A DNA stretch of 21,396 nucleotides from a virus. The notes below the pieces were generated by a model. That model searched no databases and was not told the origin of the DNA. It saw only the letters and a program-made list of their open reading frames with translations. The DNA is taken from positions 1 through 21,396 of IMG/VR virus record IMGVR_UViG_3300044809_000011; one strand, 5' to 3'. Every line of letters begins with the position of its first letter. Position 1 is the first letter of the stretch. Positions 20,783 to 21,396 of the stretch are shown here, piece by piece. The position numbers and the translations under genes are program-made.

Positions 20783-21396
20783 TTTTTCCCCCGCTTCCTC
20801 GAACTCTCGATCGCGCCCGCCGATCTCTGGATCAACGTAATCGCGTCGTTCCCTTTTACCACGCGCCCGACGCCCGCCGACATAAATCCATCCCGCGCGT
20901 GCAACGCCTTCACCGTTGGCAACTCCACGATCGAAAGAAAATTCAGCCAATCGACGCTGTTATCGAAATACAGAACGACGAAGTTATGCTCCTCCAGTAA
21001 CTCTTCCGTGAACGCGACTTCCGCTTTCGGTTCCTCGCCGCCCGCATCGTCGAGATCGATCGACGCCGCGAGCTCCGCCAGGACTGGATCGACCGATCGC
21101 TGCTCGAAATGCACTTCGTTCAAGAGGGATTCGAGAATATCCGGCTTCGCCTTCGCCATCGCGCCGATTGAATTCAGCGTGACGATAATTTTGTTTTCGT
21201 CCGACTTCGAAACTGAAATGTAATCCACGGGCACGGTTTTTTCTTCGCGCCGCATCGCCTCTTGTACGCGGAGATGTCCGTCCACAATGTGGCCCGTTTT
21301 TTCGTTAACGATGATTTTCTGCACCCATCCGAGTTCGTCCAGGATGCCGACCATCGCCTCGGTCTGCGCTTTCTGGTGCACGCGCCAATTGAACGG
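20779..21396 (-). CDS. ParB/sulfiredoxin-fold domain protein, 5' end outside window
   Basis: The frame is open to the window edge. Its first visible residues, PFNWRVHQKAQTEAM, match the 'NPRNWR.H...Q' entry of the ParB-like nuclease domain, so the GTG at 21381 is internal and the true start is upstream. The core follows: 'ILDELGWVQKIIVN', then 'TGHIVDGHLRVQEAMRR' with the GHLR signature, then 'VDYISVSKSDENKIIVTLNS'. A second part has 'EEHNFVVLYFDNSVDWLNFL' and 'FMSAGVGRVVKGNDAI'. I recall the same two-part arrangement in phage proteins near terminase genes. ParB-fold domains bind or hydrolyse CTP or act as nucleases; here a role in genome packaging, partition or modification is inferred. At least 205 residues are present. 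Confidence 0.82.
   Translation of the reverse strand, partial: PFNWRVHQKAQTEAMVGILDELGWVQKIIVNEKTGHIVDGHLRVQEAMRREEKTVPVDYISVSKSDENKIIVTLNSIGAMAKAKPDILESLLNEVHFEQRSVDPVLAELAASIDLDDAGGEEPKAEVAFTEELLEEHNFVVLYFDNSVDWLNFLSIVELPTVKALHARDGFMSAGVGRVVKGNDAITLIQRSAGAIESSRKRGKK

Noticed and set aside
1-21396. CRISPR arrays, tRNA or rRNA genes, insertion sequences, integrase or attachment sites
   Set aside because: No regularly spaced repeats, cloverleaf sequences, transposase or integrase motifs were found. All direct repeats are coding repeats in the fibre gene or the leader pair.

Overview
The window is the late structural region of a tailed dsDNA bacteriophage or prophage with a long, non-contractile (siphovirus-type) tail. 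The evidence is a gpA-type large terminase, a lambda-type portal, an S49 prohead protease, capsid and decoration genes, a tail-tube protein, a frameshifted tail-assembly chaperone pair and a 988-residue tape measure, all in standard order. Every supported gene reads on the minus strand, so transcription runs from base 21396 towards base 1. Coding density is close to 100% and there is no gene-free stretch over 300 bases. The host cannot be fixed from this sequence. The moderately high GC content and family resemblances suggest a Gram-negative, possibly proteobacterial, host, but that is inference.

Layout in transcription order: (1) 21396-19475, an accessory segment with a ParB/sulfiredoxin-fold protein that enters from outside the window, a Gly-rich membrane miniprotein, a 38-residue ORF, a GT-A-like glycosyltransferase candidate and a 78-residue unknown. 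(2) 19474-12213, DNA packaging and head: TerS, TerL, gpW-like joiner, portal, S49 protease, scaffold-like protein, decoration protein and major capsid protein. (3) 12123-8899, connector and surface-fibre block: a small acidic protein, an FII-like connector carrying an extra C-terminal fibre-type domain, a repeat-rich fibre gene broken by a frameshift, a 229-residue beta-rich protein and a 112-residue protein. (4) 8888-1, tail: terminator-like protein, tail tube, G/GT-type chaperones with a -1 slippery site, tape measure, a 56-residue ORF, two related tail proteins and the first 555 residues of a large tail-tip protein that leaves the window.

Several points deserve a second look. A putative glycosyltransferase sits beside a ParB-like gene immediately before the terminase, a context compatible with phage DNA hypermodification. 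The fibre gene appears to have lost 13 bp between short direct repeats, and that point roughly coincides with the edge of a segment (about 8.9-10.9 kb) whose GATC content is far below that of the rest of the window, which suggests a mosaic fibre cassette. Near-identical leaders precede the decoration and capsid genes at the same 34-nt distance from their non-ATG starts. Hairpins bracket the tail-tube gene and follow the capsid gene, as expected for genes needing separate, high expression.
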